Assembly: GCF_026810365.1 (NCBI RefSeq)
Contig: NZ_CP113948.1
Span: forward strand, 2,009,001-2,073,000
DNA length: 64,000 nucleotides
From: Flavobacterium praedii
GTDB lineage: Bacteria; Bacteroidota; Bacteroidia; Flavobacteriales; Flavobacteriaceae
Direction: 5' to 3'
A model generated the notes under the pieces. The model worked only from the letters and a program-made list of their open reading frames with translations. It ran no database searches and had not been told where the DNA came from. Every line of letters begins with the position of its first letter. Within the stretch, counting starts at the first letter, position 1. Shown here piece by piece: positions 18,871 to 28,390 of the stretch. Both the position numbers and the translations under genes were made by a program.

Positions 18871-21162
18871 ATGAAGGTCTGTATTGCCGAAAAACCAAGT
18901 GTAGCACGCGAAATCGCATCCGTTTTGGGAGCCAATACCAAACATGATGGGTATTACGAAGGCAATGGCTATCAGGTCACTTATACTTTTGGGCATCTTT
19001 GTACCTTAAAAGAACCGAACGATTACAAACCCCACTGGAAAAGCTGGGACTTGAACAACCTGCCCATGCTTCCCGACAAATTTGAAACCAAAGTTGTCGA
19101 AAATTCAGGAATACAAAAGCAATTCAGAATCGTAAAATCTTTATTTGACAAAGCCGAATTGGTTATTAACTGCGGGGATGCTGGACAAGAAGGAGAACTC
19201 ATTCAGCGCTGGGTCATGAATGAAGCCCATTATAAAGGCGAAGTAAAACGCTTGTGGATTTCATCCTTAACCACCGAAGCCATCAAAGAAGGTTTTGACA
19301 ACCTAAAACCATCTGCCAACTACGATAATTTATACTATGCAGGGTTTTCTAGAGCCATTGGCGACTGGTTATTGGGTATGAACGCCACGCGTTTGTATAC
19401 CGTAAAACATGGTGGATACAAACAAGTGCTGTCTATCGGACGGGTGCAAACGCCAACCTTAGCCATGGTGGTAGACCGCTTTTTGGCCATTGAAAATTTC
19501 AAACCTCAACCCTACTGGGAATTACAAACTTTATATAGAGAAACACTTTTTAGTTATGAGGAAGGTCGTTTTCTAAATAAAGAAGATGGTGAGCTTCTCG
19601 CCGATAAAGTTAAAGAAAGTGACTTTGAAATTGTTGCTGTCGAAAAAAAGAATGGTAATGAGTATGCCCCAAAATTATTCGATTTAACAGGTTTACAAGT
19701 ATATTGCAATACCAAATTTGGTTTTACAGCAGATGAAACACTAAAAATCGTTCAGACATTGTATGAACAAAAAGTAGTCACTTACCCGAGAGTCGATACC
19801 ACGTTTTTACCAAACGATATCTATCCAAAAGTACCTGGTATTTTGCAAAATTTAACCAATTACGCTACGTTGACACAGCCACTTTTGGAAAAAAAAATAA
19901 AAAAATCGCCTAAAGTTTTCAACGATAAAAAAGTAACGGATCACCATGCAATTATCCCGACTGGCATACAAAGTAATTTGCAATACAATCAGCAGCAAGT
20001 GTATGATATTATTACAAAACGTTTTATTGCGGTCTTTTATGATGATTGTTTAGTAGCCAACACTACTGTAACTGGAAAAGCAGCCGATGTATTATTTAAA
20101 ACCACCGGAAAAGAAATCTTAAAAAAAGGATTTCGAATTGTCTTTGAAGACCCAAACGCCAAAGAAAAAGAAGCCGATATTCTGCCAAGTTTTGTTGTGG
20201 GTGAAAAAGGGCCGCACGAACCCTCCTTTTTAGAAAAGGAAACCAAACCACCCAATCAGTTTACCGAGGCTACCCTATTGCGTGCCATGGAAACTGCTGG
20301 CAAGCAAGTCGATGATGAAGATTTGCGTGAACTGATGAAAGAAAACGGTATCGGACGACCATCTACACGGGCCAATATTATTGAAACTCTTTTTAGACGC
20401 CAATACATCATTCGAAACAAAAAACAAGTTTTGCCAACACCAACAGGGATTCAGTTGATTGAAACCATTCAAAATGAATTAATAAAGTCGGCAGAGCTTA
20501 CCGGTTCTTGGGAAAAACAATTGAAAGATATTGAAAAAGGGGAGTTTACCGCTGGTGCATTCATAAACAATATGAAACAGATGGTAGAAGCCTTGGTATA
20601 CGAAGTACGAAGTGAAACTAAGCGTGCCAATATTTCGCATGCAGGAAGTATTCAAAAACAAGTTGCCACCATAGAGAAAAAGAAAGCGGCCGGAATTCTG
20701 GCGGAAATCTGTCCGAAATGCAAAAAAGGAAGCTTGATAAAAGGGAAATCGGCTTATGGTTGCAGTGAATACAAAGCGGATTGTAGTTTTGTATTGCCGT
20801 ATAGTTTTGCCGAGAAAAAAATATCAGAGAATCAATATTTGAGATTGCTTCAAAAAGGTTCTACCGTAAATTTAAAAGATTTCAAAACCGATATCGGTAC
20901 TGTGGAAGGTTTGCTCCGTTTTGATGAAAATTTCAAATTGATATTAGAACCAAAGAAAACTGCCCTAAAACCAACACCTGATGAATTAACGTGTCCGAAA
21001 TGCAAAAAAGGAACAGTTCTAAAAGGAAAAACGGCTTATGGCTGCGGCGATTATAAATTGGGATGTGATTTTAAAGTGACTTTTGATGTAGTTAGAGAAA
21101 AACTAAAAGACCAAAAACCAACTAAAGAACTGGTTTACAAAATTTTAATAGACAACATTTAA
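18871..21162 (+). CDS. topB: DNA topoisomerase III
   Basis: A 763-residue type IA topoisomerase that passes single DNA strands through a transient break, mainly decatenating replication and recombination intermediates. MKVCIAEKPSVAREIASVLG opens the TOPRIM domain, with GDAGQEGEL near residue 102 in the metal-binding site. The catalytic tyrosine is Tyr305 in VVTYPRVDTTFLP. ENGIGRPSTRANIIETL is the conserved DNA-gate region. The C-terminus has two zinc-ribbon-like repeats (CPKCKKGSLIKGKSAYGCS and CPKCKKGTVLKGKTAYGCG), a common TopB extension. Standing alone, which fits an accessory topoisomerase often carried next to foreign DNA. Confidence 0.95.
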   Translation: MKVCIAEKPSVAREIASVLGANTKHDGYYEGNGYQVTYTFGHLCTLKEPNDYKPHWKSWDLNNLPMLPDKFETKVVENSGIQKQFRIVKSLFDKAELVINCGDAGQEGELIQRWVMNEAHYKGEVKRLWISSLTTEAIKEGFDNLKPSANYDNLYYAGFSRAIGDWLLGMNATRLYTVKHGGYKQVLSIGRVQTPTLAMVVDRFLAIENFKPQPYWELQTLYRETLFSYEEGRFLNKEDGELLADKVKESDFEIVAVEKKNGNEYAPKLFDLTGLQVYCNTKFGFTADETLKIVQTLYEQKVVTYPRVDTTFLPNDIYPKVPGILQNLTNYATLTQPLLEKKIKKSPKVFNDKKVTDHHAIIPTGIQSNLQYNQQQVYDIITKRFIAVFYDDCLVANTTVTGKAADVLFKTTGKEILKKGFRIVFEDPNAKEKEADILPSFVVGEKGPHEPSFLEKETKPPNQFTEATLLRAMETAGKQVDDEDLRELMKENGIGRPSTRANIIETLFRRQYIIRNKKQVLPTPTGIQLIETIQNELIKSAELTGSWEKQLKDIEKGEFTAGAFINNMKQMVEALVYEVRSETKRANISHAGSIQKQVATIEKKKAAGILAEICPKCKKGSLIKGKSAYGCSEYKADCSFVLPYSFAEKKISENQYLRLLQKGSTVNLKDFKTDIGTVEGLLRFDENFKLILEPKKTALKPTPDELTCPKCKKGTVLKGKTAYGCGDYKLGCDFKVTFDVVREKLKDQKPTKELVYKILIDNI

Positions 21163-21399
21163 AACATATAAGCCATATAGGTAAAAAACAAGTTTGTTAG
21201 ATTGTCCAAAAGAAAATAGAAGTGAATACCTTGATTGTAATAGGTAACTTTTATTAAATGAACTGTTTTTACCTTTATTCTATTCAAATTAAAAACTTAT
21301 ATGACTTATAGAGTAAGCCTTTGATTCAAAAATTTAAAGACATCACTAATCTATTTTTTCTTAATTTAGCCTTTCTAACAACATTAAATAGTTACTCAA

Positions 21400-21879
21400 A
21401 TGTTTCAAAAAATAACCCTTATATTGCTTTTATTAGCCATTGTTTCCTGTAAAAACTCGGAATCAAATGAAAAAGACAAAATAAAATCGGCCAACTGGTT
21501 GCTTGGAAAATGGGAAACCAAAACCGCTGATGGCACGCTTTCCGAAAGCTGGAAACAACTCAATGACAGTACTTTTCAAGGAGAATCTTTTTTCATCAAA
21601 AACAAAGATACTTTGCATTTTGAGACAATAAAATTGCAACAAAAAAGAGAAGAATTATTTTATTACGCCAAGGTAAAAGGACAAGACAATGATAAACCTG
21701 TTCCTTTTAAAATGACAATTGCAACCGAAAAACAACTGGTTTTTGAAAATCCTAAACACGATTATCCGCAAAAAATCAACTATAACCAAATAACAAAAGA
21801 CAGCATGATTGCTGAAATTTCTGGAGTTCAACTCGGGAAACCAACTTCGGAAAAATTTGGAATGAAGAAAATAGAGTAA
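21400..21879 (+). CDS. DUF6265-like lipoprotein
   Basis: A 159-residue putative lipoprotein: the signal peptide MFQKITLILLLLAIVSC has a lipobox (AIVSC) giving lipidation of Cys17, so it sits in the cell envelope. The mature part opens with NWLLGKWETKTADGTLSESWKQ and contains FENPKHDYPQKINYNQ, the pattern I associate with DUF6265, a lipocalin-like beta-barrel family of unknown function. No operon partner; a 237-base gap separates it from topB. Confidence 0.82.
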   Translation: MFQKITLILLLLAIVSCKNSESNEKDKIKSANWLLGKWETKTADGTLSESWKQLNDSTFQGESFFIKNKDTLHFETIKLQQKREELFYYAKVKGQDNDKPVPFKMTIATEKQLVFENPKHDYPQKINYNQITKDSMIAEISGVQLGKPTSEKFGMKKIE

Positions 21880-22378
21880 AAGACAACTTTTTAATCCAGT
21901 ACCAAAACGCAACTACACAACACTGTTTTTTTTTATAAATAAAATTAAAAAGACGTTTATGTATGCTTTTTTATTTTTTTTAAAATCTTTTAAAATACCT
22001 TCTTATTTTAAATCACTTGTTTTTAGTTAAAATTAACTCGTTGGGTGTAATTCATAAAATTTTTATAAAACACATAAAAACATAGACTTTATTTTAAAAA
22101 AGAATATCAAAAAGAAATATATTTCTTACGCATAGATCACTATGTGTGTTTAAAATAAGTGAAACGCCTCTTTTTTGAACTTAGAAAATCTAAGTTTTTA
22201 AGTGTTTAAAATAATTGCACCCAACGGGTTAAACTTAGCTTTCATTAATGACAAACAAAAAATGCAAAAATTGTTTTTAAAATAATAAAGAACAACCAAA
22301 TTACCAATAATTCCATTACAACTTTAAACCTTTTTATTTTTTAGTAGTCCAAAACAAAAAATTAAACCCATAAAACAA
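21880..22378. other. Intergenic region, mostly the 200-bp inverted-repeat element
   Basis: No gene seen. The central part is the repeat at 22033-22232; flanks are AT-rich. The promoter of the ankyrin gene begins at 22379. Confidence 0.6.
22033..22232. repeat. 200-bp element with 20-bp inverted termini (MITE-like)
   Basis: Left end TTAACTCGTTGGGTGTAATT (22033-22052) and right end AATTGCACCCAACGGGTTAA (22213-22232) are inverted copies with two differences, and the unit is exactly 200 bases. The interior has two small hairpins: CATAG/CTATG near 22130-22145 and ACTTAGA/TCTAAGT near 22180-22196. It has no ORF. No clear target-site duplication was found at the edges. A likely decayed relative lies at 640-745. 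Confidence 0.7.
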
Positions 22379-22439
22379 TTGTCAATGTATTATTTATTTT
22401 TACATTTGTATTATTTTTATTTATTCTAAATAAGAATAT
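22379..22439 (+). promoter_or_regulatory. Promoter of the ankyrin/DUF2271 operon with putative operator
   Basis: TTG (22379-22381) and TACATTTG (22401-22408), spacer 19, match the Bacteroidota promoter. Just downstream comes TATTATTTTTATTTATTCTA and AATAAG; the part TTATTCTAAATAA has 5-base inverted arms and recurs almost unchanged downstream of the TonB-receptor promoter at 28350-28390. Confidence 0.65.
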
Positions 22440-22527
22440 TATCGATTTAATTTTTTTCAAACAAAGAAGAAAACCCATTTTATGAGCTATCTCAATTAAG
22501 GGCAATTCTTCAAAAAAAATAACTCTT

Positions 22528-24045
22528 ATGAAAAATATTTTTTTAATTTCTTTTTCCATTTTCATCGTTGTATTTGCAAATGCGCAACAAAAAAATACGC
22601 TTTTGGAACAATCCTTTTGGAAAACGTCCCCGGATGTTGCAACAGTACAAACTGAAATCGCAAAGGGCAACAATCCTTCTGCATTAAATGACAGATCCTT
22701 TGATGCAGTAGTCATGGCAATTAACAACGATGCTCCTAACGCCACTATAAAATTCTTATTGGAACAACCTGGAAATGGAGTCAATAAATCGACACACGAT
22801 AATCGTATTTACTTGCACTGGGCCTCTGGAAAAGGAAATCTAGAAATCATAGAATACCTTATCGCCAAAGGTTCAGATCTTACTTTAGAAGACAGTCACG
22901 GTGCCTTGCCAATAACTTCCGCAGCAAATAATGGCGTAAACACTACCGCTGTTTATGAAGCTTTTTTTAAAGCTGGGGTAGACCCAAAGAAAAAATACGC
23001 CAATGGAACCAATTTGTTACTAATGGCTATTCCTTTTGACAAAGACTTAACACTTCCCAACTATTTCGTTTCCAAAGGAATGTCTTTCAAAGATATAGAC
23101 CAAGATGGCAGTACAGCATTTGATTGTGCTGCAAGAACTGGAAACTTAACTTTATTAAAATTAATTTTAGAAAAAGGGGTTCAACCAACCGATAATGCAA
23201 TACTATTTGCTGCTCAAGGTTCACGAAGAGATGCTAATACATTAGAAACCTACAAATACCTGATTGAAGACTTAAAACTTAAGCCAACTGTTACTAACAA
23301 TGACGGACAAAATGCACTTCATTTTTTAGTAACAAAAGCGAAACAAACAGAAATCATCAATTACTTTCTAGCAAAAGGAATAGAGGCAAACAAACCTGAT
23401 AATGATGGCAACACACCGTTAATGATTGCCGCTTCGGTAAGAGATTACAATGGAACTTTAGAGCAATTACTACCGATTATAAAAAACATAAATGCACAAA
23501 ACAAAAAAGGAGAATCGGCTTTGACTAAAGCCATACAAACTGGAACTCCTGAAAACGCATCGCTACTTTTGGATAAGGGTGCAGTTATAAATGTTTTGGA
23601 CAAAAACGGTAATAATTTAGCCTTTTATCTGATTGATTCGTATCGACCACAAATGGGAATGGGCCGAGGTCCTGAAACTAGTAATGGTCAAAAGCAAGAT
23701 CCTTTTACTTCCAAAATAAAACTACTTCAAGATAAAGGATTAAACTTGGCAACTCCACAAAAAGATGGCAATACATTATACCATTTTGCAATTATCAAAA
23801 ATGATATAAATTTACTTAAAAAAATAGCTGATCTAAATATAGATGTAAATGCCAAAAACAAAGATGGTTTAACCGCATTGCACAAAGCTGCAATGATTTC
23901 TAAAGATGATAGCATTCTAAAATACCTACTAACTATTGGAGCAAAAAAAGAAATTAAGACCGAGTTTGACGAAAGTGTATATACTTTAGCAAAAGAAAAT
24001 GAATCCCTTACAAAAAATAAAATCGATTTAGAATTTTTAAAATAA
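22528..24045 (+). CDS. Exported ankyrin-repeat protein
   Basis: A 505-residue protein with a signal peptide (MKNIFLISFSIFIVVFANA) and about twelve ankyrin-type repeats, for example RIYLHWASGKGNLEIIEYLI, GSTAFDCAARTGNLTLLKLI and GLTALHKAAMISKDDSILKYL. It should be a periplasmic protein-binding scaffold. It is the first gene of a unit with the DUF2271 protein (62 bases apart), the transmembrane reductase and apbE, and its promoter resembles that of the downstream siderophore receptor; a role in assembling or protecting the envelope iron-reduction machinery is inferred. The binding partner is unknown. Confidence 0.88.
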   Translation: MKNIFLISFSIFIVVFANAQQKNTLLEQSFWKTSPDVATVQTEIAKGNNPSALNDRSFDAVVMAINNDAPNATIKFLLEQPGNGVNKSTHDNRIYLHWASGKGNLEIIEYLIAKGSDLTLEDSHGALPITSAANNGVNTTAVYEAFFKAGVDPKKKYANGTNLLLMAIPFDKDLTLPNYFVSKGMSFKDIDQDGSTAFDCAARTGNLTLLKLILEKGVQPTDNAILFAAQGSRRDANTLETYKYLIEDLKLKPTVTNNDGQNALHFLVTKAKQTEIINYFLAKGIEANKPDNDGNTPLMIAASVRDYNGTLEQLLPIIKNINAQNKKGESALTKAIQTGTPENASLLLDKGAVINVLDKNGNNLAFYLIDSYRPQMGMGRGPETSNGQKQDPFTSKIKLLQDKGLNLATPQKDGNTLYHFAIIKNDINLLKKIADLNIDVNAKNKDGLTALHKAAMISKDDSILKYLLTIGAKKEIKTEFDESVYTLAKENESLTKNKIDLEFLK

Positions 24046-24107
24046 CAATGAAAAAGTACTAAATAAAAAATACGTTCCAAACTCAAAATCCATAATTCAA
24101 AACATAA

Positions 24108-24587
24108 ATGAAATCAATACTAAAAATAAGCCTAATTGCATTAATCTGCATTTCATCTTTCCAAGCCTCAGCACAAACCAGCAAATACAAATGCATGCTA
24201 CAAATGTCTAATTATATGGGGGAAGGAGCCTATATCGTGGTTTCAATTGTTAATGCCAAAGGCGAATACGACAAAACCCTTTATGTAATGGGGGATAACA
24301 AAAAATGGTATAAAACCCTTAAGGAATGGCATAAATTCTATTCTAAAAAACCAACGGATATCAGTGCGAAAACTGGCGCCTCTGTTACTGGTGGTGACCG
24401 TAGCATTACAACTCTGGAAATTGAAGACAACAAAATTAACAAAGGATATAAATTACGCTTTGAAACAGCAGTAGAAGACAATAAATACTACACATCGGAT
24501 CTTGAAATCCCATTAACTACCGAAGGAATTGCGGCTAAAACTGAAGGTAAAGGTTATATTCGCTACGTAAGATTGAATAAAATATAA
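24108..24587 (+). CDS. DUF2271 periplasmic protein with a putative flavinylation motif
   Basis: A 159-residue protein whose signal peptide ends near FQASAQ; the rest matches DUF2271 (YKCMLQMSNYMGEGAYIVVSIVNAKG; GYIRYVRL at the end). Residues 89-95 read TGASVTG, five residues after Asp84. This resembles the site recognised by ApbE (as in NqrC/RnfG, where S/T-G-A-S/T-x-T precedes attached FMN), so Ser92 or Thr94 could carry FMN. The apbE gene lies two genes downstream. Inferred role: a periplasmic electron carrier between the PepSY reductase and ferric iron. Flavin attachment is not shown by sequence alone. Confidence 0.85.
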   Translation: MKSILKISLIALICISSFQASAQTSKYKCMLQMSNYMGEGAYIVVSIVNAKGEYDKTLYVMGDNKKWYKTLKEWHKFYSKKPTDISAKTGASVTGGDRSITTLEIEDNKINKGYKLRFETAVEDNKYYTSDLEIPLTTEGIAAKTEGKGYIRYVRLNKI

Positions 24588-24602
24588 ATGTTTAACTTTT
24601 TT

Positions 24603-24675
24603 ATCTGCTAAAATTTGCTAAATCTGAGTGTTATTGTTTTTACTAAGATTTAATAGATTTTAGCAGATTTTTTTT
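24603..24675 (+). terminator. Long terminator-like hairpin inside the DUF2271-reductase-apbE unit
   Basis: Arms 24603-24625 and 24646-24668 pair over 23 positions with three mismatches (core ATCTGCTAAAAT / ATTTTAGCAGAT), loop of 20, followed by about eight Ts. It would stop or reduce transcription between the DUF2271 gene and the reductase gene. Confidence 0.75.
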
Positions 24676-24707
24676 CCAACCAATAATTCCTAAAACACAA
24701 TTTATCA

Positions 24708-26885
24708 ATGACTCTTTCTTTTTGGCGTTATTCACACTTGGCTTTGGCTTTGTTTTCATCTTTGTTTTTGATATTGGCATCCATTACAGGAACCTTGCTT
24801 GCGCTAGATGCTATTCAAGAGAAAACACTACCCTACAAAGTTGAAAATTTCGAAAAAATAACACTTGGCGAAACCTTACCGATACTACGCAAAACCTATC
24901 CAGAAATAACCGAATTAAGCATTGACCACAATCAATTTGTTACACTTCAAGCCATTGATCAAAACGACAATGATGTAAATGCATATATTGACCCAAGAAC
25001 GGGCAAAATAATAGGCAGTCCCATAAAAAAAAGTGAATTTATCCATTGGGTTACAGCGCTACATCGTTCTTTATTCCTCAAAGAAACTGGGCGGTTTATT
25101 GTCGGGGTTATTTCGTTTCTGTTAGCTCTCATTTCTATTTCGGGATTTGCATTACTACTTAACCGACAAAGAACTATTCGCGGGTTTTTCTCAAAAATCA
25201 TAAAAGAAAACTTTGCTCAATATTATCATATCTTTTTAGGAAGATTATCATTAATTCCCATTCTAATTATTGCACTTTCAGGAACATTTTTAACTCTGGA
25301 AAAATTTAATTTCTTTATCGAAAAAAAAGAAACCAATTCAGAAGTCAAAACTAGTGTTTCAAAACAGGCTCCTGTTCTCAATAGTATCTTATTGTCAGAT
25401 ATCCAGAAAATAGAATTTCCTTTTTCAGACGATCCCGAAGAGTATTATAATATTAAATTAAATGACCGTGAAATCGAAGTCAATCAAATCACTGGGATAA
25501 TCATTAGGGAAACAACACCTTCCATTACAACTCAATTATCAAACTTGAGCCTTGATTTACATACAGGTCGAGCCAGTATTTTATGGGCTTTACTTTTAGG
25601 AATAGCGAGTTTAAATATTCTCTTTTTTATCTACTCCGGTTTTGCCATGACCCTAAAACGAAGGTCGAATCGCATTAAAAACAAGTTCAAAGCCGAAGAA
25701 AGTAAATTCATTTTATTGGTTGGTTCAGAAAACGGCAGTACACTTCGATTTGCAAATGCCATTCAAAAACAATTACTGGCCTATGGAGAAAAAGCTTTTA
25801 TTGCGGAGTTAAATGCTTATTCGTCTTTTCCAAAAGCGGAACATCTTCTCCTATTTACCTCGACACATGGATCGGGAGACGCGCCTTCGAATGCAAGTAA
25901 ATTTTCAGAACTGCTTAACAAAATTGAACAAAAGCAAAAAATCAAAGTTTCGGTGATTGGTTTTGGTTCAAAAGCCTATCCTGATTTTTGCGGTTATGCT
26001 CGTGAAATTGACAACTTGTTGGCTAAACAAATTTGGACCGAACGCATTTTAGAATTACAAACGATAAACGATAAATCGGCTGTAGAATTTGTAAGCTGGG
26101 TTAAATTATGGAGTGCCAAAACTGGAATTCCCCTTTCTACTACCCCGTCAATATACAATGATGTTCCGAAAGATTTGGAAAAATTGGTGGTACTAGAAAA
26201 AACAACTATTGCAAGTAACGGATTTACCTTTATACTAACTCTTAAGACGATTAGAAATACAAAATTTGAATCAGGTGACTTACTGGCTATTTATCCAGAA
26301 AATGACTCCCGAGAGCGTCTCTATTCCATCGGAAAGAGCAATGGCAACATACAATTGGCAGTCAAACTGCATCCTTCTGGTATAGGTTCTGGCTATTTAT
26401 ACAATCTCGAACCCGGTGAAGTCATAAAAGCTAGAATCATCAAAAACCCCACTTTTCATTTCCCAAAAAAAGTTACCAAAGTAGCGTTGATTTCAAACGG
26501 TACTGGCATCGCACCATTTTTAGGAATGATTGATCAAAACAAGAAAAAAACAGAAATTCATTTGTATTCTGGGTTTCGAAAAGCAACTGAAACCGTTTTA
26601 GGATATAAAAAGTTCGCCAATAAAATGATTGAAAAACAGCAACTCAAAAGTTTTAATTTGGCTTTATCCCGAGAAGAAGAACATCACTATGTAATGGATT
26701 TAATAAGACGAGATGCCCAATTTTTTATCGATTTGTTAATGAATGGTGGTATTGTAATGCTTTGCGGATCGCTTGCTATGCAAAAGGATGTGGAATCTGT
26801 ACTTGATGAATTGTGTTTAGCCAAATCAACTACTGGAATTGCATATTATAAATCAAATGGACAAGTGCTATCGGACTGTTATTAG
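24708..26885 (+). CDS. PepSY-type transmembrane reductase fused to flavodoxin and FNR domains
   Basis: A 725-residue inner-membrane oxidoreductase. Membrane segments lie near 10-34, 130-152, 177-197 and 289-315, with PepSY-type periplasmic regions between them and His10, His113, His119 (LHRSLF), His174 and His285 as possible haem ligands. A cytosolic flavodoxin domain (~334-470, GSENGSTLRFA) and a ferredoxin-reductase domain (~490-725; RERLYS at 535 for FAD, GTGIAPF at 598 for NADP) follow, as in CysJ. It should pass NAD(P)H electrons outward, as proposed for PiuB-like ferric reductases. Neighbours DUF2271 and apbE supply a likely periplasmic FMN acceptor. A hairpin precedes it. Confidence 0.9.
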   Translation: MTLSFWRYSHLALALFSSLFLILASITGTLLALDAIQEKTLPYKVENFEKITLGETLPILRKTYPEITELSIDHNQFVTLQAIDQNDNDVNAYIDPRTGKIIGSPIKKSEFIHWVTALHRSLFLKETGRFIVGVISFLLALISISGFALLLNRQRTIRGFFSKIIKENFAQYYHIFLGRLSLIPILIIALSGTFLTLEKFNFFIEKKETNSEVKTSVSKQAPVLNSILLSDIQKIEFPFSDDPEEYYNIKLNDREIEVNQITGIIIRETTPSITTQLSNLSLDLHTGRASILWALLLGIASLNILFFIYSGFAMTLKRRSNRIKNKFKAEESKFILLVGSENGSTLRFANAIQKQLLAYGEKAFIAELNAYSSFPKAEHLLLFTSTHGSGDAPSNASKFSELLNKIEQKQKIKVSVIGFGSKAYPDFCGYAREIDNLLAKQIWTERILELQTINDKSAVEFVSWVKLWSAKTGIPLSTTPSIYNDVPKDLEKLVVLEKTTIASNGFTFILTLKTIRNTKFESGDLLAIYPENDSRERLYSIGKSNGNIQLAVKLHPSGIGSGYLYNLEPGEVIKARIIKNPTFHFPKKVTKVALISNGTGIAPFLGMIDQNKKKTEIHLYSGFRKATETVLGYKKFANKMIEKQQLKSFNLALSREEEHHYVMDLIRRDAQFFIDLLMNGGIVMLCGSLAMQKDVESVLDELCLAKSTTGIAYYKSNGQVLSDCY

Positions 26886-26921
26886 TTTTAAAAATATTGC
26901 CACAGATTTAAAATATACTTT

Positions 26922-27923
26922 ATGTCAGTCAAACACCAATTTCTATGTCTTTTTTTAATCCTTTGTTCCTTCACAAGCAACTGCCAAGTCTTACGTAAAA
27001 GAACTACCTTACTCATGGGCGGACGATTCGACATTACGATTGTAGCCCAAGATTCGCTTTCGGCAGAACAAAATATAGACGAAGTTATTGCCGAAATCAC
27101 CCGAATTGAATATTTAATATCCGATTGGAAATCGACCACCCAAATATCCGAAGTAAATCAAAATGCGGGAATTCGTCCTGTAAAAGTAGATCGAGAAGTT
27201 TTTGAAATAACACAAAGAGCCATTCATTTTTCTGAAATTACAAACGGAGGCTTCGACATCAGCTTTGCGGCAATGGACCGAATCTGGAAATTTGATGGCT
27301 CGATGACCGAAATGCCTTCTGCGGATGCGATTCAAAAATCGATTGAAAAAGTGGGATATAAAAACATCATATTGGACAGTGATCATTCTACTATTTTTTT
27401 AAAATTAAAAGGCATGAAAATTGGATTTGGCGCCTTAGGAGAAGGATATGCAACTGATAAATGCAGAGCTATGATGCGGGAAAAAGGAATCAAAGCCGGA
27501 ATTATAAATGGATCTGGAGACATGAGCACTTGGGGAAAACAGCCTAATGGAAAAGATTGGAATATTGGCATTACAAATCCCTTTAAAACTGATAAACTTA
27601 TCGCTATTGTTCCAATAAATAATGGTGCAGTTACCACCTCAGGAAACTATGAAAAATTTGTGGTTCTTGATGGGAAACGCTATTCTCATATTATCAATCC
27701 AGCAACTGGCTACCCAGCAACAGGCCTATGTAGCGTGACAGTTATCGGTCCAAATGCTGAAACAGCAAATGGCTTAAGTACTTCAATAATGGTATTGGGG
27801 ATAACTGCAGGTTTGGAATTACTCAACCAATTTCCAGATTATAGTTGTGTAATGATTACAGATGATGGAAAAGTAGTAAAATCAAAAAACTTCCGCATCA
27901 AGAAATTTAAGGCAAAACTTTAA
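26922..27923 (+). CDS. apbE: FAD:protein FMN transferase
   Basis: A 333-residue exported enzyme that uses FAD and Mg2+ to attach FMN to Ser/Thr of target proteins in the periplasm. A hydrophobic export segment (FLCLFLILCSFTSN) lies near the N-terminus; RTTLLMGGRFDITIVAQD, FDISFAAMDRIWKFDG, IKAGIINGSGDMSTWG and SHIINPATGYPATG are the ApbE family blocks, including the His of the last motif. It begins 36 bases after the reductase gene, so they are co-transcribed. The nearby DUF2271 protein is the most plausible substrate because it carries TGASVTG. The length is usual. Confidence 0.94.
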   Translation: MSVKHQFLCLFLILCSFTSNCQVLRKRTTLLMGGRFDITIVAQDSLSAEQNIDEVIAEITRIEYLISDWKSTTQISEVNQNAGIRPVKVDREVFEITQRAIHFSEITNGGFDISFAAMDRIWKFDGSMTEMPSADAIQKSIEKVGYKNIILDSDHSTIFLKLKGMKIGFGALGEGYATDKCRAMMREKGIKAGIINGSGDMSTWGKQPNGKDWNIGITNPFKTDKLIAIVPINNGAVTTSGNYEKFVVLDGKRYSHIINPATGYPATGLCSVTVIGPNAETANGLSTSIMVLGITAGLELLNQFPDYSCVMITDDGKVVKSKNFRIKKFKAKL

Positions 27924-28326
27924 TATTCGCTTTATCTACTTTCTGTTTTATAGCTTATACTGAATCAAAGATTAAACTAAAATAATCTTATTGTTCAATC
28001 TCAATAGAACACCTTTAAAAAATCCTTTTGGTCTTCAGTAAAACCCAAAAGTCACATCCTAACCTTTGATAGGTATTATTCACTTTTTTTTTATTGAAAA
28101 TCATATAAAAAAACATTATCTATCAGTAACTACTTTCCTTAAATACTAGGGTTTTGAAAGTAAAACTCCAAAAAATAAAATGGCCAAATATTGAAATTCA
28201 ACAATACAATTTCAATCACACCTCTCATATCCTTGAATTCAAAGCTCAAAAAAAAAAACACAATATCCTGTTTTTCAGTAAACTAAATAATTTATAAAAT
28301 ATTATTAATATTTAGTCTAAATAAGT
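27924..28326. other. Intergenic region upstream of the siderophore receptor
   Basis: No gene seen. Near its end, TATTTAG-T-CTAAATA (about 28308-28323) is a perfect 7-1-7 palindrome just before the receptor promoter and could be an operator. Confidence 0.5.
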
Positions 28327-28390
28327 TTGCTGAATTAAAATGTAGGTTTTATATTTGCATTATTATTTTTACTTATTCCAAATAAACGAT
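28308..28390 (+). promoter_or_regulatory. Promoter and operators of the TonB-dependent receptor
   Basis: TTG (28327-28329) and TATATTTG (28350-28357), spacer 20. TATTTAGTCTAAATA immediately upstream is palindromic, and TTATTCCAAATAA downstream of the promoter nearly repeats the sequence below the ankyrin-operon promoter (TTATTCTAAATAA). The shared half-site TCTAAATAA suggests one iron-type regulator for both units; which one is unknown. Confidence 0.6.
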
